Positions 43,370 to 52,043 of a stretch of DNA of 64,000 nucleotides are shown here, one piece after another. Source of the stretch: Sulfitobacter sp. OXR-159 (GTDB lineage: Bacteria; Pseudomonadota; Alphaproteobacteria; Rhodobacterales; Rhodobacteraceae); NCBI RefSeq assembly GCF_034377145.1, contig NZ_CP139707.1:2554501-2618500 (forward strand), in the 5' to 3' direction. The position numbers were made by a program, and so were the translations under genes. The stretch's first letter is position 1. Each line of letters opens with the position of its first letter. The notes beneath the pieces are model-generated. The model was not told the origin of the DNA and made no database searches. It saw only the letters and a list, made by a program, of their open reading frames with translations.

Positions 43370-44286
43370 GCCCTGCCATGACACAGAGTGACCAAGACAG
43401 GCATGAGGACCGGGGCATGAACGACTACAATTTTGCCTATCTGGACGAGCAGACCAAACGGATGATCCGCCGCGCGATCCTGAAAGGGCTGGCGATCCCG
43501 GGCTATCAGGTGCCCTTTGCCAGCCGCGAAATGCCGATGCCCTACGGCTGGGGCACGGGCGGGGTGCAGGTGTCTGCCGCCGTGCTGACGCCCGAGGATA
43601 CTTTCAAGGTGATCGACCAAGGCGCGGATGACACGACCAACGCCGTCTCGATCCGCCGCTTTTTTCAAAAGACCGCCGGTGTCGCGGTGACCGAAGCCAC
43701 GACCGAGGCCAGCGTCATCCAAACCCGCCACCGCATTCCCGAAGCCGCGCTGCGCGAAGATCAGGTGCTGGTCTATCAGGTGCCGATCCCCGAACCGCTG
43801 CGTTTTCTTGAGCCTTCAGAGGTCGAGACCCGCAAAATGCACGAGCTGGAGGAATACGGGCTGATGCATGTGAAACTCTACGAAGATATCGCCCAGCATG
43901 GTGCGATTGCCACGGCCTATGCCTATCCGGTCAAGGTCGAGGGGCGCTATGTCATGGACCCCTCGCCGATCCCGAAATTCGACAATCCGAAACTGGAAAT
44001 GGCCGCGATCCAGCTCTTCGGCGCGGGGCGCGAACAGCGTATCTATGCGCTGCCGCCCTATACGCAGGTCGTATCGCTGGATTTCGAGGACCACCCTTTC
44101 GAGGCGAGCAAGGCCGATCATCCTTGCGGCCTTTGCGGGGCGGAGGACAGCTATCTGGATGAGTTGATCGTCGATGACGAAGGTGGGCGTCTGTTCATGT
44201 GCTCCGACACCGATTATTGCGCGGCGCGTCAGGCGGCTGGGCATCGCGGCGCGGAAGTGGCCCCTGTGTTGGAGAGCGTGGCATGA
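43366..44286 (+). CDS. phnJ: Alpha-D-ribose 1-methylphosphonate 5-phosphate C-P-lyase PhnJ
   Basis: The radical-SAM catalytic subunit that breaks the C-P bond. The 306-residue protein has all four conserved cysteines with family spacing C-x2-C-x21-C-x5-C near the C-terminus (CGLCGAEDSYLDEL ... CSDTDYC). PYGWGTGGVQVSAAVL is the conserved glycine region. ATG at 43366 overlaps the phnI stop (ATGA); the first 17 residues (MSPAMTQSDQDRHEDRG) are not conserved, and ATG at 43417 (MNDYNFAYL) could be the true start. Overlaps phnK by four bases. Confidence 0.95.
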   Translation: MSPAMTQSDQDRHEDRGMNDYNFAYLDEQTKRMIRRAILKGLAIPGYQVPFASREMPMPYGWGTGGVQVSAAVLTPEDTFKVIDQGADDTTNAVSIRRFFQKTAGVAVTEATTEASVIQTRHRIPEAALREDQVLVYQVPIPEPLRFLEPSEVETRKMHELEEYGLMHVKLYEDIAQHGAIATAYAYPVKVEGRYVMDPSPIPKFDNPKLEMAAIQLFGAGREQRIYALPPYTQVVSLDFEDHPFEASKADHPCGLCGAEDSYLDELIVDDEGGRLFMCSDTDYCAARQAAGHRGAEVAPVLESVA

Positions 44287-45053
44287 CCCCCTTGTTGCAA
44301 GTTGAAAACATCGCGAAATTCTATGGTGCGCGGATCGGCTGCACCGATGTCAGCTTTGACCTCTACCCCGGTGAGGTGATGGGCATCGTCGGCGAAAGCG
44401 GCTCGGGCAAATCCACGCTGCTGAACACACTGGCGGGGCATCTGACACCGGATCGCGGGGCGGTGCGTTTCGACACCCGCGCCGATGGGCTGCGCGACAC
44501 GGTGACGATGAGCGAGCCGGAGCGCCGGATGCTGTCGCGCACCGATTGGGCCTTTGTCCACCAACACGCCCGCGACGGGCTGCGCATGAACGTCAGCGCA
44601 GGCGGCAATGTGGGCGAGCGGCTGATGGCCGTGGGCGCGCGACACTACGGCGACATCCGCGCCAGCGCCACCGACTGGCTGGGCCGGGTGGAGATCAACG
44701 AGGACCGGATCGACGACCGGCCTTCGGCCTTCTCTGGCGGGATGCAGCAGCGCTTGCAGATCGCCCGCAACCTCGTGACCGGGCCGCGGCTGGTCTTCAT
44801 GGACGAACCCACCGGCGGGCTGGACGTGAGCGTTCAAGCGCGGCTGCTCGACCTGCTGCGCGGGCTTGTGCGCGAGATGGGGCTGAGCGCGATCATCGTG
44901 ACCCATGATCTGGCGGTGGTGCGGCTGCTGGCGGATCGGCTGATGGTGATGAAAGACGGCCATGTGGTGGAAACCGGACTGACCGATCAAGTCTTGGACG
45001 ACCCGCAGCATGGCTATACCCAGCTTTTGGTCTCTAGCGTGCTACAGGTTTGA
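44283..45053 (+). CDS. phnK: C-P lyase accessory ATPase PhnK
   Basis: An ABC-type ATPase, 256 residues, that docks on the C-P lyase core rather than on a membrane permease. Walker A is GESGSGKS, signature FSGGMQQRLQIARNLV, Walker B LVFMDEPTGGLD, switch His IIVTHDL. MSEPERRMLSRTDWAFVHQH is PhnK-like. It overlaps phnJ by four bases. After its stop comes a 71-base spacer with a hairpin before phnL, the only sizeable gap in phnGHIJKLN. Confidence 0.95.
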   Translation: MTPLLQVENIAKFYGARIGCTDVSFDLYPGEVMGIVGESGSGKSTLLNTLAGHLTPDRGAVRFDTRADGLRDTVTMSEPERRMLSRTDWAFVHQHARDGLRMNVSAGGNVGERLMAVGARHYGDIRASATDWLGRVEINEDRIDDRPSAFSGGMQQRLQIARNLVTGPRLVFMDEPTGGLDVSVQARLLDLLRGLVREMGLSAIIVTHDLAVVRLLADRLMVMKDGHVVETGLTDQVLDDPQHGYTQLLVSSVLQV

Positions 45054-45065
45054 CGGTGCAGGGAA

Positions 45066-45085
45066 TTGTTTCGCACGCGAAACAA
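45066..45085. promoter_or_regulatory. Inverted repeat in the phnK-phnL gap
   Basis: TTGTTTCG-CACG-CGAAACAA is an 8-bp perfect inverted repeat with a four-base spacer. It lies 13 bases after phnK and 40 bases before phnL. It could be a hairpin in the mRNA or an operator for an internal phnL promoter in the AT-rich stretch that follows. Confidence 0.5.
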
Positions 45086-45124
45086 ATGACAAACGTTAAC
45101 AATAGGTTAAACAAGGTTGAACCC

Positions 45125-45808
45125 ATGATAAGCGTGGAAAATGTAAGCAAATCCTTCACCCTGCACAATCAGGGCGCTGCGGTGATCCCGGTGATGCGCG
45201 GCGGTGAATTGACCGTGGCACGGGGCGAATGCGTGGCGCTGACCGGAGCGTCGGGGGCCGGGAAATCGACGCTGATGCGGATGATCTATGGCAACTACCT
45301 GACCGCCTCGGGCCGGGTCATGGTGGGCGATCTGGATGTCGCCCAAGCCGCCCCGCGCGAGATACTGGAGTTACGCCGCCATGTGCTGGGCTATGTCAGC
45401 CAGTTCCTGCGCGTCGTGCCACGGGTGGCGACGCTTGATGTGGTGGCCGAGCCGCTCCGGGCGGTGGGCAGCAGCGAGGCCGACGCACGGGCGCGGGCCG
45501 GAGAATTGCTGGCGCAGCTCAACATCCCCGAACGGCTTTGGCAGCTCAGTCCCACGACCTTTTCCGGCGGGGAGCAGCAGCGGGTGAACATCGCGCGCGG
45601 CTTTGCGCATCCCTACCCGGTCTTGCTGCTGGATGAGCCGACGGCGAGCCTTGACGCCACCAACCGCGCCACTGTGCTGGCATTGATCGAAGAAGCCAAA
45701 GCCCGCGGCACGGCGATCTTGGGCATCTTCCATGATGAGGCCGCCCGCGACCAGATCTGTGACCGCGAAGTGGACGTGACCCGTTTCACCCCCGGACTGG
45801 CCGCATGA
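45125..45808 (+). CDS. phnL: C-P lyase accessory ATPase PhnL
   Basis: The second ABC-type ATPase of C-P lyase, 227 residues. Walker A is GASGAGKS, Walker B LLLDEPTASLD, signature FSGGEQQRVNIARGF, switch His IFHDEAARDQ. ATG at 45125 (MISVENVSKSFTLHNQ) is chosen with AAGG upstream; a longer frame from TTG at 45050 would translate through the inverted repeat and has no homologous sequence. It overlaps phnN by four bases. Confidence 0.94.
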   Translation: MISVENVSKSFTLHNQGAAVIPVMRGGELTVARGECVALTGASGAGKSTLMRMIYGNYLTASGRVMVGDLDVAQAAPREILELRRHVLGYVSQFLRVVPRVATLDVVAEPLRAVGSSEADARARAGELLAQLNIPERLWQLSPTTFSGGEQQRVNIARGFAHPYPVLLLDEPTASLDATNRATVLALIEEAKARGTAILGIFHDEAARDQICDREVDVTRFTPGLAA

Positions 45809-46353
45809 GCGGGCGTTTTATCGCGGTGGTCGGCCCGTCGGGTGTGGGCAAGGACAGCGTGATGGAAGGACTGGCCGAAACCCTGCCCGACCTCTTCCTC
45901 GCCCGCCGCGCCATCACCCGGCCCGGTGAGGCCGGGGGCGAGGATTTCGACGGGATCAGCGAGGCGGCGTTTCTGCGGCTCGAAGCGGAGGGCGCCTTTG
46001 CCTTGAGTTGGGCCGCGCATGGGCTACGTTATGGCATTCCCATCGCGGTTGAAATGGCGCTGGCCGAGGGGCGCGACGTGCTGGCGAACCTCTCTCGCAG
46101 CATGCTGACCGAGGCCAAAATGCGGTTTGCGCGGTTCGAAGTGCTGTCGCTGACCGCTTCGCCCGATGTATTGGCGGACCGGCTGCGGGGCCGTGGGCGC
46201 GAAACCGAAGCAGAAATCACCGCACGGCTAGCCCGGGCCGACCGCGCCCTGCCCGACCATATCGCGGCGATAGAGATCGACAACTCCGGCCCGCTCAAGC
46301 AGACCGTGGCGCAGGCGCTGGCGGCGCTCTATCCCGAGAGGGCGGCGCGGTGA
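45805..46353 (+). CDS. phnN: Ribose 1,5-bisphosphate phosphokinase PhnN
   Basis: Phosphorylates ribose 1,5-bisphosphate to PRPP after C-P lyase, returning the ribose to metabolism. The 182-residue guanylate-kinase-like protein has P-loop VVGPSGVGKDSVMEGL and RRAITRPGEAGGEDFDGIS. ATG overlaps phnL by four bases. Its last 25 bases overlap the 3-prime end of the DUF1045 gene on the opposite strand. Confidence 0.93.
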   Translation: MSGRFIAVVGPSGVGKDSVMEGLAETLPDLFLARRAITRPGEAGGEDFDGISEAAFLRLEAEGAFALSWAAHGLRYGIPIAVEMALAEGRDVLANLSRSMLTEAKMRFARFEVLSLTASPDVLADRLRGRGRETEAEITARLARADRALPDHIAAIEIDNSGPLKQTVAQALAALYPERAAR

Positions 46354-47006
46354 ACCTCGTGGAACATACCGTCTTCGGCCTGCCCCACCAGCGTCAGGCT
46401 GTCCAGAATAAAGGGCTGCGGCAGGTGCGGCGCGATATAAGGGGCCAGCGCCGCTGTGACCCGTGGCAGATCGCTTTTCGGCAGTTTGCCGGTCAGGGTG
46501 ACGTGGAAGCGAAACGCCTCCATCACGTAGGGGTAGCCCCATTGGCTGAGGTTCGCCTCTTGCGCCGGGGTCAGATTGGCTTGGCGGCGGCGGGCCAGAT
46601 CGGCTTCGGAAGGGGGCGCGCGGAACGTGTCGAGGCCGCGCACCACCTCGGCGGCCATGGCGTTGAGCGCGGCGGTGTCCCCCTCGGGCGTCAGCGCCAG
46701 AAAGCGGCCCAGCGGGGTGAGCGCAAGCCCGTCGAGCGTGACCGGCGAAAGCCGCGTGCAAAGCGCCTCGAACTCGGCCAGCAACCCGTCAGCCGTGGTG
46801 CCTTCGGCCAACACAAAGGGCGGCTTGATCGTCGCATGCAGCCCGTATTTGCGCGGCGTCTGCGTCAGGGCGGCCACGTCCAGCCCGGCGACCTCTGGGT
46901 GCGCAACGGCGCGCCCGCGTGCCACATCCCAGCCCAGCCAAGCGGCCCCAGCCTCGGCCAAACTGCCCTGCGGCGTGTAATAGATCGCGTAGCGGTCGAA
47001 CTTCAT
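46329..47006 (-). CDS. DUF1045 phosphonate-locus protein (2H phosphoesterase-like)
   Basis: A 225-residue protein of the DUF1045 family, regularly found in phn loci. Two H-x-T motifs (YGLHATIKPPF at about 55 and FRFHVTLTGKLP near 168) identify it as a 2H phosphoesterase-superfamily member. A role in hydrolysing cyclic ribose phosphates from C-P lyase, in place of PhnP, is an attractive inference, since no phnP is in the window. It is antisense to the operon, overlaps the phnN end, and is divergent from phnM with 47 bases between. Confidence 0.88.
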   Translation of the reverse strand: MKFDRYAIYYTPQGSLAEAGAAWLGWDVARGRAVAHPEVAGLDVAALTQTPRKYGLHATIKPPFVLAEGTTADGLLAEFEALCTRLSPVTLDGLALTPLGRFLALTPEGDTAALNAMAAEVVRGLDTFRAPPSEADLARRRQANLTPAQEANLSQWGYPYVMEAFRFHVTLTGKLPKSDLPRVTAALAPYIAPHLPQPFILDSLTLVGQAEDGMFHEVHRAALSG

Positions 47007-47019
47007 TCATCTTCTCCCT

Positions 47020-47033
47020 GCATCCATGGATGC
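47020..47033. promoter_or_regulatory. 14-bp perfect palindrome between DUF1045 gene and phnM
   Basis: GCATCCATGGATGC is a perfect palindrome centred in the 47-base divergent gap, 14 bases from the DUF1045 start and 20 bases before phnM. The location fits an operator or a mutual-exclusion site. It differs in sequence from the PhnF operators at 41203-41247. Confidence 0.45.
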
Positions 47034-47053
47034 GCAACAAGCGTGACGTTCAC

Positions 47054-48202
47054 ATGACAAAAGAAACCATTCTCGCCAATGCCAAAATCATCCTGCCCGA
47101 TGCGGTGATCCCCGGCAGCGTGGTGCTGCGCGATGGGGTGATCGCCGATATCGCCGAAGGCACCGCCGTGCCACAGGGGGCGGTCGATTGCGAAGGCCGC
47201 TACCTCGCCCCCGGGCTGGTCGAGCTGCACACCGACAACCTTGAGCGCCACATGAAGCCGCGCCCCAAGGTCGACTGGCCGCACCGCGCGGCGATCATCG
47301 CCCATGACCGCGAGCTGGCAGGCACCGGGATCACCACGGTTTTCGACGCGATCCGGGTCGGGTCGATCCTGTCGGACGAAGGGCGCAAACGCTACGGGAA
47401 ATACGCCCGCGACATGGCCGATGAAATTCTGATGATGCGCGACAGCGGGGCGCTGGCGATCAGCCACCATATCCACCTGCGCGCCGAGATCTGTTCGGAA
47501 ACGCTGGTGGAAGAACTGGCCGAGTTTGGCCCCGACGACAAAGTCGGCATCGTTAGCCTGATGGATCACACGCCGGGCCAGCGGCAATTCCGCGATGTGC
47601 AAAAGTTCGAGGATTACGTCTGCGGCAAGAACGGTCTGCCCCGTGAGGATTTCGGCGATTACGTCACCTTCCTGCATGGGCTGCAAGAACGGCTGGGCGC
47701 GAAACATGAGGCGGCAGCGGTGGCGGCGGCGGCGCGCTATGGCGCGGCGCTGGCCAGCCATGATGACACCACGGCCGAGCAGGTCGCGACCAGCCACGCT
47801 CATGGCGTGCGCTTGGCCGAATTCCCCACCACCCGCGCGGCGGCAGAGGCCTGTCACGCCCAAGACATCGCAACGATCATGGGCGCGCCGAACCTCGTCC
47901 GCGGCGGGTCGCATTCTGGCAATGTGGCGGCAAAGGAATTGGCGGAACTGGACTTGCTGGACATCCTGTCGTCGGATTATGTCCCCGCGGCCCTGCTGCT
48001 GGGGGCGGTGCAACTGGGCAATCTATGGGGCGATATGGCGCGGGGGCTGGCGACCGTCACTCGCACGCCCGCGCATCACGTAGCCCTGACCGACCGGGGC
48101 GAGATCGCCTTGGGCGCGCGGGCTGATCTGATCCTGTTCGAGGTGATGAAAGACGCGCCGATCCTGCGGTCGGTCTACGCCATGGGCCATCGCGTCGCGT
48201 AG
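47054..48202 (+). CDS. phnM: Alpha-D-ribose 1-methylphosphonate 5-triphosphate diphosphatase PhnM
   Basis: PhnM removes pyrophosphate from the triphosphate intermediate before PhnJ acts. The 382-residue amidohydrolase has the metal region GLVELHTDNLERHMKPRP, ISHHIHLRAEI, LMDHTPGQRQF and LASHDDTTAEQV. ATG at 47054 lies just past the palindrome and lacks a strong ribosome-binding site. It is separated from phnN by the reverse-strand DUF1045 gene, so it needs its own promoter. A terminator follows at 48219-48255. Confidence 0.95.
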   Translation: MTKETILANAKIILPDAVIPGSVVLRDGVIADIAEGTAVPQGAVDCEGRYLAPGLVELHTDNLERHMKPRPKVDWPHRAAIIAHDRELAGTGITTVFDAIRVGSILSDEGRKRYGKYARDMADEILMMRDSGALAISHHIHLRAEICSETLVEELAEFGPDDKVGIVSLMDHTPGQRQFRDVQKFEDYVCGKNGLPREDFGDYVTFLHGLQERLGAKHEAAAVAAAARYGAALASHDDTTAEQVATSHAHGVRLAEFPTTRAAAEACHAQDIATIMGAPNLVRGGSHSGNVAAKELAELDLLDILSSDYVPAALLLGAVQLGNLWGDMARGLATVTRTPAHHVALTDRGEIALGARADLILFEVMKDAPILRSVYAMGHRVA

Positions 48203-48218
48203 CCTCTCATCCTCTACG

Positions 48219-48255
48219 GCATCCGCCAGCTTGGCGGGTGCTGGCCCGCGTTTTT
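48219..48255 (+). terminator. Rho-independent terminator after phnM
   Basis: A 10-pair stem (GCATCCGCCA with TGGCGGGTGC, one T-G) with a three-base loop starts 17 bases after phnM. A TTTTT tract lies nine bases beyond the stem (48251-48255), a little further than usual. Confidence 0.65.
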
Positions 48256-48321
48256 CTGCCCGAAAACCCGCCCCTTGAAAGAATGTGCTTTTTGCGCTCG
48301 TCTTGCCGCTTCATAAGACTA

Positions 48322-48339
48322 GTGTTCTCCACCTGACAG
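48322..48339. repeat. IS630 left terminal inverted repeat
   Basis: GTGTTCTCCACCTGACAG, immediately inside the TA target; pairs imperfectly with 49474-49491 through GTG, TCT and CTGACA. Confidence 0.7.
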
Positions 48340-48378
48340 GAGATTCCCATCGGCAACGTGATGTGCCATATTTGAGGC

Positions 48379-49470
48379 ATGAGACGCCATGACATCTGCC
48401 TTTACCTTGGCCCCGCCGACCGTACTGAGCTTCAAGCCCTGATCAGCAACCGCAACACTGCGCGCAAGCTTGTCTGGCGGGCCGAGATCGTCCTGGCCAC
48501 AGCGGACGGTCATGGCACGTTCGAGATTATGCGACGCGCGGGCACGTCGAAACCCACGGTCTGGCGCTGGCAGCAGCGGTATCTCGATGAGGGCGTGGCC
48601 GGTCTCAAGCGTGACAAGACGCGACCCTCGCGGGTGCCGCCTTTGCCCGTGGAAACAAGGCTGAAGGTGATCGCCAAGACGGTGCAGGAAACCCCGCCCA
48701 ATGCAACGCACTGGAGCCGCGCGCTAATGGCCGAAGCCATGGGCATCTCGCCGTCGAGCGTCGGCCGCATCTGGGCAGAAGCTGGCTTGAAGCCGCATCT
48801 CACGAAGGGGTTCAAGGTCTCGAACGACCCAAAGTTCGAGGAGAAGGTCACCGATATCGTCGGGCTCTACCTCGACCCGCCAGACCGTGCCGTGGTGCTC
48901 TGCGTCGATGAGAAATCCCAGATCCAGGCGCTGGATCGCACCCAGCCCGGACTGCCGCTCAAGAAGGGCCGTGCCGCGACCGTAACGCACGATTACAAAC
49001 GCCATGGCACGACCACGCTGTTTGCTGCGCTGGATGTGAAATCAGGCACCGTCATTGGCGATTGCATGCCACGCCATCGTGCGCAGGAGTTCCTGAAATT
49101 CCTCCGACAGATCGACAAGGCTGTGCCCACGCGGCGCGATGTGCATCTGGTGCTCGACAACTACGCCACCCACAAGACGCCTGAGGTAAAGGCCTGGCTC
49201 GAAAAGCATCCGCGCTTCAAGCTGCACTTCACGCCCACCAGCGCGTCATGGCTGAACCTGGTGGAGCGCTTCTTTGCCGAGATCACATCAAGGCGCATCC
49301 GGCGCGGCAGCTATTCCAGCGTCGATGATCTTGAGGCCGCGATCTACGACTATCTGGCCCACCACAACGAGAAGCCAAGGCCCTTCAAATGGACCAAAAC
49401 CGCAGAGGATATCCTCACCCGGGAACGTCGCGCGCTGGACAAGCTCGATGAAACTCGCGGAAACAGGTAG
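48379..49470 (+). CDS. IS630 family transposase
   Basis: A 363-residue DDE transposase. The N-terminal part has a helix-turn-helix (about 45-80, MRRAGTSKPTVWRWQQRYLD), then a winged-helix (about 110-140). The catalytic triad is readable as VVLCVDEKSQIQALD, DVHLVLDNYATHKT and SASWLNLVERFFAEIT, all intact. The frame is continuous, without the programmed frameshift of some relatives, so the element may be active. It starts 57 bases from the left end and stops 21 bases before the right end. Confidence 0.93.
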   Translation: MRRHDICLYLGPADRTELQALISNRNTARKLVWRAEIVLATADGHGTFEIMRRAGTSKPTVWRWQQRYLDEGVAGLKRDKTRPSRVPPLPVETRLKVIAKTVQETPPNATHWSRALMAEAMGISPSSVGRIWAEAGLKPHLTKGFKVSNDPKFEEKVTDIVGLYLDPPDRAVVLCVDEKSQIQALDRTQPGLPLKKGRAATVTHDYKRHGTTTLFAALDVKSGTVIGDCMPRHRAQEFLKFLRQIDKAVPTRRDVHLVLDNYATHKTPEVKAWLEKHPRFKLHFTPTSASWLNLVERFFAEITSRRIRRGSYSSVDDLEAAIYDYLAHHNEKPRPFKWTKTAEDILTRERRALDKLDETRGNR

Positions 49471-49473
49471 GAA

Positions 49474-49491
49474 GTGTCAGACTCAGAGCAC
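49474..49491. repeat. IS630 right terminal inverted repeat
   Basis: Forward sequence GTGTCAGACTCAGAGCAC, ending one base before the right TA target; partner of 48322-48339. Confidence 0.7.
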
Positions 49492-49505
49492 TAGGTTACA
49501 TATAC

Positions 49506-49520
49506 CCTGCAACTTGCAGG
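49506..49520. promoter_or_regulatory. 15-bp palindrome upstream of the histidine kinase gene
   Basis: CCTGCAA-C-TTGCAGG is a perfect 7-bp inverted repeat around one base, 14 bases beyond the right end of the IS and 45 bases upstream of the kinase start. It could be a dyad operator; lux-box-like sites have a similar look but are usually longer. Confidence 0.4.
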
Positions 49521-49564
49521 TCGAATTTAGCCGGGTCCAGCGACCGACAAGCTTGAGGAAAATA

Positions 49565-51982
49565 GTGCAAGAAGCATTGAGATTGGCGAGCGATCGCCTT
49601 GGGCAGATCGTAGAAGACGCGGCAAGCGAAGTTTACCTGTTTTCAGTCGAAGACTTTACCTTCACCCTCGCCAATCGCGGCGCGCGGGAGAACCTTGGCT
49701 ATTCGATGGAAGAGCTGCGCGGCATGGCGGCGTGGGACATCAAGCCCGAACTGTCGCGCGAGGCGTTTCTGGACCTCGTTGAGCCGCTGATCAACGGCAA
49801 GACGACAACGCTTGAATATGAGACGGTCCACCAGCGCAGGGACGGCTCGCGGTATTGCGTTCTGACCCATTTGCAGCTGATCTCAACCGAAGGCGAAAAG
49901 GTCCTTTATGCGGCCATTCAGGACATCACCAAACAGAAAGAGACCAACGCGGCGCTGACTAAAGTCTCGGCCCGGCTGGACGCGATCCTGAGCAACACTA
50001 CGATGGCCATCTTCATGATGGACGACAAACAGCAATGCGTCTTTATGAACCGCGCAGCCGAAGAGTTGACCGGCTATAAATTCGAGGAAACCGTCAAAAG
50101 ACCGCTGCATGATGTGATCCACCACACCCACCCCGACGGGCGGCATTTCCCAATCGAAGACTGCGCCATCGACCGCGCTTTTCCGGAAAACCACCAGACG
50201 CAGGGTGAGGAAACCTTTGTCCATAAGGACGGCAGTTTCTATCCCGTGGGCTTCACCGCCTCGCCGATGAAGGATGAGACGGGCAAAACCGTGGGCACCG
50301 TGATCGAGGTCCGCGACCTGCGCGAGGAACTGCGCGCACGCAATGCCGAGATTGAGTTCAACAACGCGCTGAAAACCAAGGTCGAAGAGGCCATGGCCGA
50401 ACGGGACCGGCTTGAGGCGCAGTTGGTACAGGCGCAAAAGATGGAAGCCGTGGGCCAACTCACTGGCGGCATTGCGCATGATTTCAACAACCTGCTTCAG
50501 GTGGTGGGCAGCAACCTTCAGCTTCTGTCAAAGGAACTGGCCGAGGTCGACGCCAAGCGGCGGTTTGTCGACAACGCCATGGCGGGGGTGTCGCGCGGCG
50601 CAAAGCTGACCGCGCAACTGCTCGCCTTTGGGCGGCAGCAACCCTTGGAGCCGAAGCCGCAAAACCTTGGCCGATTGGTGCGGGGCATGGACGACATGTT
50701 GCGCCGCACCCTTGGCGAAGGGATCGAGGTCGAGACGGTGATCTCGGGCGGGCTGTGGAACTGTCTTGTCGATCCGGCGCAGTTGGAAAACGTGATCCTG
50801 AACCTTGCGATCAACGCGCGCGACGCGATGGCCCACCATGGCAAGCTGACAATCGAAGTGGGCAACGCCGCCCTTGACGACGCCTATGCCCAAAGTCACC
50901 CGAATGTGGCCCCCGGCCAATATGTCATGCTGGCGATCACCGATACCGGCGCAGGCATTGCACCGGAGATCATGGAAAAGGTCTTTGATCCCTTCTTCAC
51001 CACCAAAGACACGGGCGAAGGCACGGGGCTTGGCCTCAGCATGGTTTACGGCTTCATCAAACAGTCCGGCGGGCATATCAAACTCTACAGCGAAGAGAAC
51101 CAAGGCACGACCGTGCGGGTCTATCTGCCGCGCACGCAGCGCCAGGAAGAAAGCGCCCCGTTGCCTGCCACCACCGAAACGCCCACGGGCAGCGGTGAGG
51201 TGATCCTTGTGGTCGAAGACGACGCCGCCGTGCGCGAGACCGCCGTCGATCAGCTGCGCGATCTTGGCTATGGCGTGCTCACCGCCGAGAACGCCGATAG
51301 CGCGCTGGCGATTGTCAAAAGCGGTGTGCAGATCAATCTGCTCTTTACCGATGTGGTCATGCCTGGCAAAATCCGCAGCCCCGAGCTTGCCCGCGAGACC
51401 AAGGCGCATCTGCCGAATGTCGGCGTGCTCTTTACTTCGGGCTATACCCAGAACGCGATTGTCCACGCCGGGCGGCTCGACGAAGGGGTCGATCTGCTGA
51501 GCAAGCCCTACACCCGCGAGCGGCTGGCCCTGAAAATTCATGAGATTCTCTCTCGCCAATCCGGCAGCGATGCCGCCCACGGGGCGCAGGAAGACGCGCA
51601 CAGCGCCCCCGATGACGCACCTAAAATTTTGCTGGTCGAAGACGATGCGCTGATCAGCATGGCGACCGCGGATATGCTTGCCGATCTGGGCTATGCCGTG
51701 ACCGAAGCCGACAGCGTCGCCGCCGCCGAACGCAGCCTTGAGGCCGAGCGGTTCGACATCATGCTCACCGATCTCGGCCTGCCCGACGGCTCTGGCATGG
51801 ATCTGGTGCAGCACGTCACGCAACTGCGCCCCGAGATCGCGGTCATCATCGCCTCGGGGGCCGATCCGCGAGAATATGCCGAAGGCGAGGCCGAGCCCGC
51901 GCGCTATGTCAGCTTGATGAAACCCTATGACGAGCATTCTTTGAAGCGCGCCTTGGACCAGTGCAAAGAGCCGGCAGGATAA
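49565..51982 (+). CDS. Hybrid sensor histidine kinase, PAS-PAS-HK-REC-REC
   Basis: An 805-residue cytoplasmic hybrid kinase without membrane helices. Order: PAS (about 10-125), PAS (about 135-255), coiled-coil (about 255-295), HisKA-like domain with H-box [12 protein letters not shown], HATPase with N-box [11 protein letters not shown]1 DTGAGIAP and G2 GTGLGLSMV, then receiver 1 ([10 protein letters not shown], phospho-Asp in LFTDVVMPG) and receiver 2 (LVEDDALIS, phospho-Asp in [12 protein letters not shown]). No DNA-binding output. GTG at 49565 has GAGG seven bases upstream; the open frame runs back into the IS but that part is not homologous. The IS lies in its promoter region. Confidence 0.88.
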   Translation: MQEALRLASDRLGQIVEDAASEVYLFSVEDFTFTLANRGARENLGYSMEELRGMAAWDIKPELSREAFLDLVEPLINGKTTTLEYETVHQRRDGSRYCVLTHLQLISTEGEKVLYAAIQDITKQKETNAALTKVSARLDAILSNTTMAIFMMDDKQQCVFMNRAAEELTGYKFEETVKRPLHDVIHHTHPDGRHFPIEDCAIDRAFPENHQTQGEETFVHKDGSFYPVGFTASPMKDETGKTVGTVIEVRDLREELRARNAEIEFNNALKTKVEEAMAERDRLEAQLVQAQKMEAVGQLTGGIAHDFNNLLQVVGSNLQLLSKELAEVDAKRRFVDNAMAGVSRGAKLTAQLLAFGRQQPLEPKPQNLGRLVRGMDDMLRRTLGEGIEVETVISGGLWNCLVDPAQLENVILNLAINARDAMAHHGKLTIEVGNAALDDAYAQSHPNVAPGQYVMLAITDTGAGIAPEIMEKVFDPFFTTKDTGEGTGLGLSMVYGFIKQSGGHIKLYSEENQGTTVRVYLPRTQRQEESAPLPATTETPTGSGEVILVVEDDAAVRETAVDQLRDLGYGVLTAENADSALAIVKSGVQINLLFTDVVMPGKIRSPELARETKAHLPNVGVLFTSGYTQNAIVHAGRLDEGVDLLSKPYTRERLALKIHEILSRQSGSDAAHGAQEDAHSAPDDAPKILLVEDDALISMATADMLADLGYAVTEADSVAAAERSLEAERFDIMLTDLGLPDGSGMDLVQHVTQLRPEIAVIIASGADPREYAEGEAEPARYVSLMKPYDEHSLKRALDQCKEPAG

Positions 51983-52043
51983 GGCGGCTAGGATCAGCCC
52001 GGTTTTCGATCTATGACGTGAGAAAACAAATGAGAGGCAGATC

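Larger units (their letters stand above)
48322..49491 (+). mobile_element. IS630 family insertion sequence
   Basis: A 1170-bp element with one intact transposase gene. It is bounded by TA at 48320-48321 and TA at 49492-49493, the duplicated target used by IS630/Tc1-mariner elements. The ends are imperfect inverted repeats: GTGTTCTCCACCTGACAG on the left and, read from the right, GTGCTCTGAGTCTGACAC (12 of 18 identical). It is inserted between the phnM terminator and the histidine kinase gene, about 70 bases upstream of the kinase start. Confidence 0.85.

Noticed and set aside
45050..45124. N-terminal extension of PhnL from TTG 45050
   Set aside because: It translates through the inverted repeat and has no PhnL homology; ATG 45125 gives the normal start.
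49274..49564. Open frame extending the histidine kinase gene back into the IS630 element
   Set aside because: The extra residues are an out-of-frame reading of transposase DNA; GTG at 49565 has a proper ribosome-binding site and begins the homologous region.
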